DNA of 64,000 bases from Streptosporangium sp. NBC_01495. Its GTDB lineage: Bacteria; Actinomycetota; Actinomycetes; Streptosporangiales; Streptosporangiaceae. The notes beneath the pieces were generated by a model that saw nothing but the letters and a program-made list of their open reading frames with translations, had not been told where the DNA came from and ran no database searches. Below, in pieces: positions 37,195 through 46,090 of this stretch. Every line of letters starts with the position of its first letter. Positions within the stretch are counted from its first letter, which is position 1. Both the position numbers and the translations under genes were made by a program. Location of the stretch: NCBI RefSeq assembly GCF_036250735.1, contig NZ_CP109430.1, positions 6,696,001-6,760,000 on the forward strand, in the 5' to 3' direction.

Positions 37195-37887
37195 ATGCAT
37201 GGCAAGCAGGGTTTCCCCGGGATCGGGGCGATCGTCGCCGGGGCCGTCGCGTGCGGCGTGCTGGCGACCCCGGGAGCCGCCTTCGCGACCCCGGACCCGA
37301 CACCGTCTTCGGCCCAGGTCCCGGCTTTGATGCCGCCCTCCGCCCAGACACCGACACCGCCTTCGGCCCAAGCCCTGGCACCTATGCCGCCCTCCGCCCA
37401 GGCGCCGTCACCGCCTTCGGCCCAAGTCTCGGCACCGATGCCGCCATCCACCCAGGCGCCGGCCCCGATGCCGCCCTCCGTCCGGACACCGGTCGCGGGC
37501 GGGTCCGGGCAGCCGGTCGCGGGAGGCTCCTCGTCTCTCTCGGCCCACCCTTTCCTCGGCCACTTCGGCGTCGCCGTCGACCGGCCGCTGAGCGGAAGGA
37601 TCACACTGGCCAACCCGACCGGCGAGACGCTCGCCTTCAAGGTGACCGACCCCGCCCTCCTGCCCGCCGGGATCACGCTCGACGCCGACGGCCTGCTCGG
37701 CGGCACCTCCCGGGTATCCGGCACCTGGACGGTCCCGGTCGAGGCGTGCGTCGCCTCCGGTGGTTGCGCCACCGGCGCGGTGACGATCACCGTCACCTGC
37801 GAGTGCGGCGGTTCGTCCCCCTCGTCCCTCCCTCCTGCGGGCGCGCCCTGCTCCGACAGCGGTGCGAGCGACGTGCTCACCTCGTGA
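37195..37887 (+). CDS. Secreted Pro-rich repeat protein with putative Ig-like domain
   Basis: 230 residues. Signal peptide at 1-32 (cleavage near GAAFATP). Residues 33-105 carry about seven imperfect copies of PPSAQAxxPM, a Pro/Ser stalk. Residues 120-205 contain LPAGITLDADGLLGGT and SGTWTVPVEACV, the pattern of the putative Ig (He_PIG) domain that binds surfaces or sugars in exported proteins; three Cys pairs may stabilise it. Function unknown, likely cell-surface or exported. A short open gap separates it from the glutamine-synthetase gene. Confidence 0.75.
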   Translation: MHGKQGFPGIGAIVAGAVACGVLATPGAAFATPDPTPSSAQVPALMPPSAQTPTPPSAQALAPMPPSAQAPSPPSAQVSAPMPPSTQAPAPMPPSVRTPVAGGSGQPVAGGSSSLSAHPFLGHFGVAVDRPLSGRITLANPTGETLAFKVTDPALLPAGITLDADGLLGGTSRVSGTWTVPVEACVASGGCATGAVTITVTCECGGSSPSSLPPAGAPCSDSGASDVLTS

Positions 37888-37999
37888 CCGACGCGCTCAC
37901 CCCATAGCCGCGGACCGGAACCTCGGACCTTCCCGGATCACCCGAGGGCGAGCGTCCCCGGTGCTTCCCCTCCCCCCGAGGACGTGTTACGCAGGAGGC

Positions 38000-39394
38000 A
38001 TGGGAGACCACCAGGCCATGACCGGCCCTCACACGCTCGACGCCGCGGCGCTGCGCGCCGTCGAACGCGCCGACACGGAGGGCGTCGAGCTGGTTCGCTT
38101 CCTGTACGCCGACCACGGCGGCGTGATCAGGGGCAAGGCCACCTCCCGCTCCCGGCTGGCGGAGCGGATCCACACCGGCATCGGGCACACCGTGGCGATG
38201 ATGGCGATGAACATGCTCGACGAACTCCAGGACGTCGAGGGCCTCGGCCCGGTCGGGGAGGTGCGGATCGTCCCCGATCCGGCGACGTTCGTCCACCTGC
38301 CCTACGCTCCCGGCGCCGCGGCCATGCTGGCGGACCTGCGCCGGGTCGACGGCTCCCCCTGGCCCGTGTGCCCGCGCACCTTCCTGCGCGAGGCCGTCGC
38401 CGCCCTGGCCGCCGAGGGCCACACCCTCGTCGCCGCCTACGAACCCGAGTTCACCCTCGGCCGCCGCGAGCCCGACCCCGCGGGCGGCCCGGACCGCCTG
38501 GTCCCCGCCGACGACAGCCTGTGTTACTCCACCGTCGGCTTCAACCAGCTCCACGACTACACGATGGCCCTGGTCCGTGCCCTGGAGAGCCAGAGGCTGC
38601 GGCCCGAGCACTACCATCCCGAACTCGGCCACGGCCAGCACGAACTGTCGATCCGCCACGCCCCCGCCCTCCAGGCCGCCGACAACCACGTGATCTACCG
38701 CGAGACGGTCAGGGGCGTCGCCGCCCGCATGTCGATGTGGGCCTCCCTCGCCCCCAAACCCCTCGCCGACCAGCCGGGCAACGGCGCCCACCTGCACGTC
38801 TCCCTCTGGGACCCCGACCTCAAGACCAACGCCTTCGCCGACCCCGCAGACCGCTACGGCATGTCGGCCACCGCCTACCGCTTCATCGGCGGCCTGGTCG
38901 CCCACCTCCCGGCACTCACCGCGCTGACCTGCGGCTCGGTGAACGGCTTCCGGCGCCTGACGCCGAGGTCGTGGTCGAGCGCGTACGCCTGTTACGGCAT
39001 GGACAACCGTGAGGCGGCGGTGCGGATCTGCTCCCCCACCGGACGCGACGCCGCGGCGTCCGCCAACCTGGAGCTCAAGCCCTCCGACTCCTCGGCCAAC
39101 CCCTACCTGTCGCTGGGCGCCGTCATCCACGCGGGCCTGGACGGCATCCGCCGCGGCCTCGACCCCGGCGACCCCGTCAACGTCGACCCCGCGACCCTCC
39201 CCTCCGGGCGCGTCCCCCGTCTGCCTGCCTCCCTGGACGAGGCCCTGGACGCCCTGGAGGCCGACGACGTCCTCATGAACGCCCTCGGCCCCCTCCGAGC
39301 CTCCGCCTACCTGGCCGTCAAACGCTCCGAGGCCCGATCCTTCGCCGCCCAGGACGCCGCCTACGAACTGTTCCACCACTTCCGGGTCTTCTAG
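38000..39394 (+). CDS. Glutamine synthetase family protein
   Basis: 464 residues from ATG 38000; the AGGAGG is very close, so the in-frame ATG at 38018 is an alternative. Metal and substrate motifs: FRFLYADHGGVIRGK at the N-terminus in the form VRFLYADHGG, then YEPEF, the ATP loop NGAHLHVSLW, and SSAYACYG..NREAAVRI. Sequence style (long GHTVAMMAMN and GLDPGDP) is that of gamma-glutamylpolyamine synthetase-like proteins rather than the main GlnA, so an amine or amino-acid substrate other than ammonia is possible. Followed by the convergent tnpB element. Confidence 0.85.
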   Translation: MGDHQAMTGPHTLDAAALRAVERADTEGVELVRFLYADHGGVIRGKATSRSRLAERIHTGIGHTVAMMAMNMLDELQDVEGLGPVGEVRIVPDPATFVHLPYAPGAAAMLADLRRVDGSPWPVCPRTFLREAVAALAAEGHTLVAAYEPEFTLGRREPDPAGGPDRLVPADDSLCYSTVGFNQLHDYTMALVRALESQRLRPEHYHPELGHGQHELSIRHAPALQAADNHVIYRETVRGVAARMSMWASLAPKPLADQPGNGAHLHVSLWDPDLKTNAFADPADRYGMSATAYRFIGGLVAHLPALTALTCGSVNGFRRLTPRSWSSAYACYGMDNREAAVRICSPTGRDAAASANLELKPSDSSANPYLSLGAVIHAGLDGIRRGLDPGDPVNVDPATLPSGRVPRLPASLDEALDALEADDVLMNALGPLRASAYLAVKRSEARSFAAQDAAYELFHHFRVF

Positions 39395-39640
39395 CGCCCC
39401 GAAACCCTAAGATCGCCGTACATCCCACATGTCCGGGAGGCGAGATAAAGAGCAGAACCGGGACGGTCCTGGCACTCACCGTTCGCTGACTCTCAGTGTT
39501 TCTTTGTGAGGGTCAGCGAGCTGCCGCGTTGCCGGGGCAGCGTTCTCCCTGGCGGGAGTTCCCGTTTCACCGGTGCGGGCCTGGCGCGAACGCCGGGTCT
39601 TACCGCTCCTCCACGGGCGTTTACCGTCTCCCCGCAACTC
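39395..39640 (-). ncRNA. Candidate omega-RNA/right-end region of the tnpB element
   Basis: In IS200/IS605 elements the guide RNA covers the 3' end of tnpB and the adjoining right end. The TnpB tail here (after residue 410) is a low-complexity Gly/Arg/Pro stretch of the kind that is translated guide-RNA DNA, and 98 bases of non-coding sequence follow before the glutamine-synthetase gene. The exact ends and fold were not determined, so this is position-based inference. Confidence 0.3.
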
Positions 39641-40869
39641 TGGGCGACGCCGGCCGCAAGAGCGGCCAGATTACGTGCGGCATTCAGGTCCCGGTCCATG
39701 ACCAGGCCACACCCGGCGCAGGTGTATTCACGCTCGGACAGGGCGAGTTTGGCTTTCACCGCGCCACATCCCGAACACGTCTTACTGGAGGGAAACCAGC
39801 GGTCGGCGACCACGAGCCCGCCACCGCTCCACCCGGTCTTGTACGACAACTGCCGCCGCACCTCGGCCATCCCGACATCCGCGACCGCGCGGGCCAGGGA
39901 GCGGTTGGCGAGCATCCCGGAGACGTTCAGGTCCTCGATCACCACTGTGCCGTAGGTGGCCGCCAACCGGGTGGTGAGCTTGTGCAGGCCATCACGCCGC
40001 TGGTTGGCGACGCGGGCGTGCGCCTTGCCCAGCGCCCCCTTGGTCTTGGCCCAGCGGGCCGAGGCCTGTCGCCTGCCGCCGTCCGGGGTGCGTGGGCCGA
40101 TGCGGCGGGCGAGCTGTTTGTTCAGCCTGCGCAACCGCTTCAGCGCTGAGCGGTGATGCCGGGGGTTGGCGATGACCTCGCCGGTGGACAGCACCGCGAG
40201 GTCCTTCACCCCCAGATCGACGCCGACGACGGCGTCCGGCTTGGCCGGGGTGCGGTCGGTGCGGTCGGTGCGGTCGATCTCACAGGTGAACGCCACGAAC
40301 CAGCGGCCCCCCTCACGGCGGACGGTGGCCGACAGGATGCGCCCCGTCCGGCGCTCCAGGTGGCGGGCCAGCTTGCGGGTCGACTCGTAGGTACGGATCG
40401 TCCCCAGCCGGGGCAGCGTCACCTGACGGCGGTCGGCCTCCACGCGGATGGTGCCGGTGGTGAACCGGCACGAGGGGACGACGCGGTGCTTGGCCTTGAA
40501 CCGGGGGAACCCGATCTTCTTGCCCGCCCGCGCGCCCTTGCGTGAGGCGGCCCAGTTCTTCACCGCCCGGGTGACGCCGTCCAGGCCGGTGTTGTAGGCC
40601 TCTTTGGAATTCTCCGCCCACCACGGGGCAGCGGTGTCCTTGGCGATGTTCCAGGCGCGTCGCAGGCCATACAGCGACCACGGCACCTCGGTCAGCACCT
40701 CATCCGCAACACCGTAGGACTGTTCGGCCGCACGCTGATCCATCGCCGATTTAATGCGAGCGAGACCCCAGTTGAACGCGAACCGCGCCGCCCCGCAGTG
40801 CGAGGCGAGCGCGACGGCCTGTTCGGGGGTGGGGTCGAGGGCGTAGCGGTAGGCCTGGTGGACCCGCAT
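39493..40869 (-). CDS. tnpB: TnpB RNA-guided nuclease, IS200/IS605 type
   Basis: 458 residues from ATG 40869. RuvC-like catalytic residues are in place: GVDLGVKDL (Asp near 219), VVIEDLNVSGM (Glu near 313) and MDRDLNAARN (Asp near 395), with the zinc finger CSGCG...CAGCG (366/369, 385/388). N-terminal RYALDPTPEQ and the RAWNIAKDTAAPWW region belong to the wedge/REC part. A short 9-bp repeat makes DRTDRTDRT at about 200. No tnpA is near. All key residues are intact, so it is probably an active nuclease; its gene is convergent with the glutamine-synthetase gene. Confidence 0.92.
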   Translation of the reverse strand: MRVHQAYRYALDPTPEQAVALASHCGAARFAFNWGLARIKSAMDQRAAEQSYGVADEVLTEVPWSLYGLRRAWNIAKDTAAPWWAENSKEAYNTGLDGVTRAVKNWAASRKGARAGKKIGFPRFKAKHRVVPSCRFTTGTIRVEADRRQVTLPRLGTIRTYESTRKLARHLERRTGRILSATVRREGGRWFVAFTCEIDRTDRTDRTPAKPDAVVGVDLGVKDLAVLSTGEVIANPRHHRSALKRLRRLNKQLARRIGPRTPDGGRRQASARWAKTKGALGKAHARVANQRRDGLHKLTTRLAATYGTVVIEDLNVSGMLANRSLARAVADVGMAEVRRQLSYKTGWSGGGLVVADRWFPSSKTCSGCGAVKAKLALSEREYTCAGCGLVMDRDLNAARNLAALAAGVAQSCGETVNARGGAVRPGVRARPAPVKRELPPGRTLPRQRGSSLTLTKKH

Positions 40870-40935
40870 CAACCCTCCCCATCACGCTAAGTCGTTGACC
40901 ATAAACTTACCGCGAGAATCACGATCAATGACTAC

Positions 40936-41130
40936 TTGAGCAGCGAAGAGGCATGCGCCCGCCTCGGTATTGCCTGGCGCACCCTGTACAACCTGTCCAA
41001 ATGCTCTAAAAGGTTCCCGCAGCCCATCAAGGTCGGCCCCGCCCTGCTGTGGCCCGCCGATCACCTCGATACCTGGCGTGCCATCCCCCCGCCAGACAGA
41101 AGAAGCGCGATAAGGACTGACAAACGCTGA
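40936..41130 (+). CDS. AlpA/excisionase-like helix-turn-helix protein, TTG start
   Basis: 64 residues (LSSEEACARLGIAWRTLYN, then FPQPIKVGPALLWPADHLDTW), the pattern of MerR/AlpA-type winged HTH proteins that serve as excisionases or phage regulators. No ATG or GTG is available: an upstream in-frame TAA is met first, so the start must be TTG 40936, and no strong ribosome site is seen. Local GC is lower than around it. It lies 66 bases from the divergent tnpB. It may be a relic of an integrated element or a real small regulator. Confidence 0.5.
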   Translation: MSSEEACARLGIAWRTLYNLSKCSKRFPQPIKVGPALLWPADHLDTWRAIPPPDRRSAIRTDKR

Positions 41131-41304
41131 TGAAAAGCCGAGCAGTTCGCTACCCCTTACGACCGGACACGAGTGCGCGGAGGTGGGTCGGTGTTCCGGG
41201 CGGCGTATAAAAAAGCGCAACCCCGAGCGCCCGAGCAGGCCGGAGGCCTGAACAACCAGACCCCGGCCACGACGGCCGCCCGGAGCACCGGCCCGCCGCA
41301 GCGC

Positions 41305-41331
41305 GAACCAAGAACCAAGAACCAAGAACCT
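41305..41331. repeat. 7-bp tandem repeat GAACCAA
   Basis: Three full copies of GAACCAA plus a partial fourth (GAACC) in non-coding sequence about 117 bases before the Uma2 start. Purpose unknown; slippage product. Confidence 0.9.
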
Positions 41332-41447
41332 CCAAGAGGACCATCAAACCCATGAGCGGCCCACCGAGAACCACAAACCTCCACACCGGCGAGCGCACCG
41401 CTCAGCCACGCTGTGAGGCGCGTACGAACCCCGATACCGTGGTACGC

Positions 41448-42026
41448 ATGACCGTCCCGCATGGCCACGAACCCCACGGAGCACTTCCGTGGGCTCCGCG
41501 TTACTGGAACGCGGATGAGTTCATGAACCATGATTTCGGCGACGTCGGCCGTCGCTTCGAGCTTGAGGACGGCTGCATCGTCATGACCCCCGCGCCCTCC
41601 ATCCGCCACCAGCGCATCGCCCGCCGCCTCATCAACGCCATAGAGGCATGTCTGCAGGCCGACGATCTGGACCTGGACGTGGAGGGGCCGGTCAACTACC
41701 GCCTCAACTCCGACACCGTGTTCGCCCCCGACATCGCCGTCTTCCAGCGTGGCACCGACAGTGACCTCTACGTGGAACCGCACGAGATCGAGATCCTCGC
41801 AGAGGTCACGTCCACCAACTCCAACCGCGACCGCCTCACCAAGATGAACCGCTACGCCCGGACCAAGTGCGAGTGGTACTGGATCATCGACCAGAACACA
41901 CTGGTCATCGACGTCTATCAGCTCGACGGCGATCTCTACAGGCAGGTGGCCGCCCTCACCCCCGGCACCGCCGCCACCCTGCCCGGCCCCGTTCCCCTGA
42001 CGATAGATCCGGGAACGCTCGCCTAA
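41448..42026 (+). CDS. Uma2-family (DUF820) restriction-endonuclease-like protein
   Basis: 192 residues from ATG 41448; an upstream in-frame ATG at 41352 would add 32 residues that look unordered. Contains the PD-(D/E)XK-type layout of the Uma2 family: FAPDIAVFQ (acidic), then EILAEVTSTNSNRDRLTKMNRYART, shown in blocks EILAEV and STNSNRDR. Such proteins are abundant in actinobacteria and cyanobacteria and their role is unknown. The gene is the last plus-strand gene before the molybdoenzyme operon. Confidence 0.85.
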   Translation: MTVPHGHEPHGALPWAPRYWNADEFMNHDFGDVGRRFELEDGCIVMTPAPSIRHQRIARRLINAIEACLQADDLDLDVEGPVNYRLNSDTVFAPDIAVFQRGTDSDLYVEPHEIEILAEVTSTNSNRDRLTKMNRYARTKCEWYWIIDQNTLVIDVYQLDGDLYRQVAALTPGTAATLPGPVPLTIDPGTLA

Positions 42027-42039
42027 GAGCCCCTCGACG

Positions 42040-42507
42040 CTATGGCCTCACCGCGGCGCGGACGATCGCGCGACGGATGGGTTCGTAGCCGGTGCACCGG
42101 CACAGGTTGGACGTGAGCAGCTCCCGCAGCCGCTCCGGGTCGCCGGCGATCGCGGGGTCGGACTCCAGCGCGGCGGCGGCGAGCATGAGGAAGCCCGGCG
42201 TGCAGAAGCCGCACTGCAGGGCGTGCTCGGCGGAGAAGGCCGACTGGAGCGGATGCGGTTCGCCGCCGGGGCCCGCGAGCCCCTCCACCGTCCGCACCGA
42301 GCGCCCGTCGCACTGCACGGCCAGCATGAGGCACGACCGCACCGCACCGCCGTCCACCACGACCGTGCACGCGCCGCACACGCCCTGCTCGCAACCCAGG
42401 TGCGTACCGGTCAGGCCGCACTCCTCGCGCAGCACGTCGCCGAGGACGCGACGGGGTTCCACGTCCAGGCCGTACGCCCGGCCGTTGACGGTGAGCGTGA
42501 TGTTCAT
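42040..42507 (-). CDS. Iron-sulfur subunit of a xanthine-dehydrogenase-family molybdoenzyme
   Basis: 155 residues from ATG 42507, overlapping the upstream FAD-subunit stop (ATGA). Two 2Fe-2S clusters: the plant-type set CEQGVCGACTVV with a further Cys in SCLML, and the C-terminal set CGFCTPGF plus CRCTGYEPI. Passes electrons from the molybdenum centre to FAD. Third gene of the L-M-S operon. Confidence 0.93.
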   Translation of the reverse strand: MNITLTVNGRAYGLDVEPRRVLGDVLREECGLTGTHLGCEQGVCGACTVVVDGGAVRSCLMLAVQCDGRSVRTVEGLAGPGGEPHPLQSAFSAEHALQCGFCTPGFLMLAAAALESDPAIAGDPERLRELLTSNLCRCTGYEPIRRAIVRAAVRP

Positions 42508-43397
42508 CGGCGGGCTCCCCCGTGGTCGGCGTACGCCTGGCGCAGAGCCCGGCCGACGAGGACGGCGATGACCTGCCGCTGGTACTCGACGTCGGCGTAC
42601 GGCCGGGCGATGGGGGCGGCGTCGCGCTCGGCGGCGATCCGCCCGGCACGGCCGAACAGGTCGTCGTCGAGCGGCGACGAGCCGACCAGCGACCGCTCGG
42701 CGGCGTGGGCCCGCACCGGTCGGTCGGCGGCGTTGGCGAGCCCGACGCGGGCCTCGGTGATCACGCCGTCGAGCACGGTCAGCGTCACCACCGCGGCGAG
42801 CTGGGCGAAGCTGGCGTGCGTCCGCCGGTGTTCGGCGAAGGCGACCCCGGTGACGTCGTCGAGCAGGGGAAGCCGTACGGCGGTGATCATCTCCTGCGGC
42901 AGGCGCGCGGTCCGGTGGGGGCCGTGGAAGTAGTCTCCGGCCCCCACCACCCGCGTGCCGCCGGGCCCCCGCAGCTCGATGCCGGCGTCCAGGGCGACGG
43001 CGACGGCGCACCACTCCGCGGCGGGGTGCGCCCAGGCCAGGCTGCCCGCCATGGTGCCGAGGGCGCGGATCGGCGGGTGCGCGATGTTGACGACGACGAG
43101 CGAGAGCAACCGGCCGAGCGGCCCCGGCGCGACCCGGGGCGACTCGAAGGCCTCGAAGGCCTCGTGGCGGACCAGTGCCCCGGCGTGCAGGGCGCCGCCG
43201 TCCACCCGCAGCCGGTCGAGACCGCGGACGCGGTTGATGTCCACCACCAGGTCGGGGCGGGCCCGCCGGTAGTGCATCTCCAGGATCAGGCTCTGGCCAC
43301 CGGCGAGTATCGACGCCCGCTCCCCGGCCCCGGCGAGCGCGGCCACCGCCTCGTCCACGGTGCCCGGCGCGACGTAGTCGAAGGCCGCGGGCTTCAC
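42504..43397 (-). CDS. FAD-binding subunit of a xanthine-dehydrogenase-family molybdoenzyme
   Basis: 297 residues from GTG 43397, which has GGAGG upstream and overlaps the stop of the large subunit (GTGA). FAD loops: ASILAGGQSLI and IRALGTMAGSLAWAHPAAEW, with the C-terminal CO-dehydrogenase-flavoprotein domain. Middle gene of the operon. Confidence 0.93.
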   Translation of the reverse strand: MKPAAFDYVAPGTVDEAVAALAGAGERASILAGGQSLILEMHYRRARPDLVVDINRVRGLDRLRVDGGALHAGALVRHEAFEAFESPRVAPGPLGRLLSLVVVNIAHPPIRALGTMAGSLAWAHPAAEWCAVAVALDAGIELRGPGGTRVVGAGDYFHGPHRTARLPQEMITAVRLPLLDDVTGVAFAEHRRTHASFAQLAAVVTLTVLDGVITEARVGLANAADRPVRAHAAERSLVGSSPLDDDLFGRAGRIAAERDAAPIARPYADVEYQRQVIAVLVGRALRQAYADHGGARR

Positions 43398-45808
43398 AGG
43401 TCCTCCCCCGCCTTCGAGGCAACCCCCGGAGCAGAGTTCGAGGTCCCCGGATCCGGCTTCGCCCCCGTCTCCGAGACGCCCTCCGAGCCCGAAGCGGCCC
43501 CCGGACCAGAGTTCAAGGTCCCCGGGTCCGAGGCGTCCCCCGGGGCGGAGCCCGAGGCGCGGGCGGCCCGCCACACCACGTCCGGGGTGAGCGGCATCCG
43601 CAGCAGGTCCGGATCGGTCACCCCCAGCGCGTCGGCCACCGCGTTGACGATGGCCGGAGGGGCGCCGATACACCCCGACTCCCCGGCGCCCTTGGCGCCC
43701 AGCATCGTCCACGGGGTCGGCGTGGTGGTCTCCCTGATCTCCACGGGCGGCATCTCGGTGAACGTCGGCAGCAGATAGTCCAGCAGCCCGTAGGGCAGCA
43801 TCGGCACCCCGGCCTCGTCGTAGGGCACCCCCTCGTACAGCGCCTGGCCGATCCCCTGCGCGATCGACCCTCTGGCCTGCCCGGCGACCGCCGCGGGATT
43901 GAGCATCACCCCGCAGTCGTCCACCCCGACCAGCCGCAGTATCCGTACGGTGCCCAGCTCCGGGTCGACCTCGACGACGGCGGCGTGGGTGCCGAACGGG
44001 AACGCCATGTCCGTCTCGAACCGGTCGTCCACCCGGAGCGGCCCGGTGGCCGCGACCAGCCCGCCGAGGTCCAGGGTTACGGACCCGTCCCAGCGGGAAC
44101 TCAGCACGCCTCCCGACCAGGCGACCTCGTCGACCGGCAGCCGCCACAGCCGCGCGGCGCGCTCCCTGGCCCGGTCGACCAGCGTGGTGGCCGCGCGCCA
44201 CAGGGCCGGACCGCCCACCTGCGCCGAGCGGCTGGCGTAGGAGCCCACGCCGTCGGCCAGCTCGTCGGTGTCCCCCTCGACGAACCGGACCCGCGACTCG
44301 TCCAGACCGAGGGCGGTGGCCACCAGCGAGGCGAAGGTCGTCTCGTGGCTCTGCCCGGTGGAGGCGGTGCCGCAGCGGGCGACCACCGTGCCGTCCGGGC
44401 ACGCCTCGACGCCGCCGAACTCGTGGAGGCCGCCCCGCTCACCCCCGGAGCGTTCCACGTAGCAGCACAGCCCGATGCCGAGGGGCGTGGCGGCCGGATC
44501 CGCCCGGCGCCGGTCCCGCTCGGCTCGCCACCGGTCGTACTCCAGGGTCTTCAGCGCCAGGTCGAGCGCCGCCGCGTAGTCCCCGCTGTCGTAGAGCCGC
44601 CCGGTGGGGGTCTCGTACGGGAAGCGCTCGGGCGGGATGAGGTTGCGGCGCCGCAGCTCCGCCGGGTCCATGCCCAGCCGCCGGGCCAGCACGTCCATCG
44701 ACCTCTCCAGCGCGAACGTCGCCTCCGGCCGCCCGGCGCCACGGTAGGGGTACGTCGGCATCGTGGTGGTCAGCACCGAGCGGAGCGTGGCGTGCACCAG
44801 GGGCGTGGTGTAGGCGCCGGTGGACATCCGGGCGGTCTGCGTCGGGAGCCCCGCCCCGATGTGCGGGTAGGCCCCCACGTCGGCGTCGATCCTCAGCTCG
44901 TACGCGAGCAGGTGTCCCTCGGCGTCGGCGGCCAGCCGGACCCGCTGGTCCTGCCCCCGGCCCCGGGTCGCGGCCAGCAGCGACTCGGCGCGGTCCTCGA
45001 TCCACCGGATCGGCAGGCCCGTCGTCACGGCCAGGAAGGCGACGGTGACGTATTCAGGGAACGTCGCGCTCTTCGACCCGAACGCGCCGCCGCTGTCGGG
45101 GGTCACCACCCTGATCCGCCGCGACGGCAGGTCCAGCGCCTCGGCCAGTTCACGGCGGAGCCGGTGCGGCGCCTGGTGGGAGCACCACACGGTCAGCCGG
45201 TCCCCCTCGGGGACGGCGAGGAACGCCCGGCACTCCATGGGCGAGGGCAGCAGCAGCTGCTGGCGGTAGCGCGCCTCGACCACCACCGCCGCGCCCTGCC
45301 AGACGGCCTCGTCGATCGGGGTCCCCACCGACCGTTCCAGTGCCACGTTCTCCAGCCCGTCGAACAGGGAGACCGGGCCGTCCAGCGCCTCGGCGGCCGA
45401 CACCATCGGCGGGAGCGGGTCTATCCGGGCGACGACCTCGGCGGCGCCGTCCTCGGCGTGGTAGCGGTCGTCTCCGACGACGACGGCGACCGCCTCACCG
45501 GCGTAGCGGACCCGGTCGGAGACCAGGGACGGCCACTCGTGCCCGGCCACCGCGTCCCGCGCCGACAGTCCCGCCAGGACCGTGAAGGGAACCGGGGGCA
45601 GCCCCGGCAGATCGGCGGCCGACCAGGCACCCCGGACCCCGGGGACCAGGCGGGCGGCGGCGCAGTCCACCTCGCGCAGGCGGCCGTGCGCGACGGGGCT
45701 TCGTACGAACACGGCGTCCAGGCAGCCCGGCACCACGATGTCTGCGACGTACCGGCCGTGGCCGGTGAGCAGCCGCGCATCCTCCCGCCTCGCCCAGACA
45801 TGCGCCAC
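43394..45808 (-). CDS. Molybdopterin-binding large subunit of a xanthine-dehydrogenase/form II CODH-type enzyme
   Basis: 804 residues from GTG 45808 (GGAGG five bases upstream). Carries the molybdenum-cofactor domains with GGAFGSKS, the active-site loop YPYRGAGRPEA and the final Glu motif GAKGAGESGCIG. The loop AYRGAGR is that of the form II group; form I CO dehydrogenase has AYRCSFR, so CO oxidation is not supported. Substrate is probably an aldehyde, purine or aromatic compound. The last 55 residues are a Gly/Ser/Pro extension with a duplicated segment. Confidence 0.92.
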   Translation of the reverse strand: MAHVWARREDARLLTGHGRYVADIVVPGCLDAVFVRSPVAHGRLREVDCAAARLVPGVRGAWSAADLPGLPPVPFTVLAGLSARDAVAGHEWPSLVSDRVRYAGEAVAVVVGDDRYHAEDGAAEVVARIDPLPPMVSAAEALDGPVSLFDGLENVALERSVGTPIDEAVWQGAAVVVEARYRQQLLLPSPMECRAFLAVPEGDRLTVWCSHQAPHRLRRELAEALDLPSRRIRVVTPDSGGAFGSKSATFPEYVTVAFLAVTTGLPIRWIEDRAESLLAATRGRGQDQRVRLAADAEGHLLAYELRIDADVGAYPHIGAGLPTQTARMSTGAYTTPLVHATLRSVLTTTMPTYPYRGAGRPEATFALERSMDVLARRLGMDPAELRRRNLIPPERFPYETPTGRLYDSGDYAAALDLALKTLEYDRWRAERDRRRADPAATPLGIGLCCYVERSGGERGGLHEFGGVEACPDGTVVARCGTASTGQSHETTFASLVATALGLDESRVRFVEGDTDELADGVGSYASRSAQVGGPALWRAATTLVDRARERAARLWRLPVDEVAWSGGVLSSRWDGSVTLDLGGLVAATGPLRVDDRFETDMAFPFGTHAAVVEVDPELGTVRILRLVGVDDCGVMLNPAAVAGQARGSIAQGIGQALYEGVPYDEAGVPMLPYGLLDYLLPTFTEMPPVEIRETTTPTPWTMLGAKGAGESGCIGAPPAIVNAVADALGVTDPDLLRMPLTPDVVWRAARASGSAPGDASDPGTLNSGPGAASGSEGVSETGAKPDPGTSNSAPGVASKAGEDL
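43427..43555 (-). repeat. 75-bp in-frame duplication at the 3' end of the molybdoenzyme large-subunit gene
   Basis: AGAGTT and flanking sequence recur with a 75-base offset (43433 and 43508), giving two imperfect copies of a DPGTxNSxPGxAS segment in the C-terminal extension. The unit is a whole number of codons, so the frame is kept. Confidence 0.75.
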
Positions 45809-45969
45809 GACATCCTCCGAACCCTTGGATTCAGCTTCCCCCTTTCCCTCCCCCCATCACACATAGCACTCACATAGTCATAAATTAGATATTTCATGAT
45901 TTAAAGGTAGATAACCGGCACAGCGGGGCGCCGCCGACCGGGAGAACGGCGACGGTGGACGCACGCGGA

Positions 45970-46085
<116 letters not shown>

Positions 46086-46090
46086 TGGGA

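Larger units (their letters stand above)
40870..41447. other. Accessory patch around the HTH gene
   Basis: Apart from the HTH frame at 40936-41130, the 320 bases to the Uma2 gene hold no supported gene. They contain the 7-bp tandem repeat at 41305-41331, and the base composition is lower in GC than the neighbours at 40890-40990, in keeping with acquired DNA. Confidence 0.5.

Noticed and set aside
43394..45808. True CO dehydrogenase (CoxL form I)
   Set aside because: Active-site loop is AYRGAGR, not the AYRCSFR of form I enzymes.
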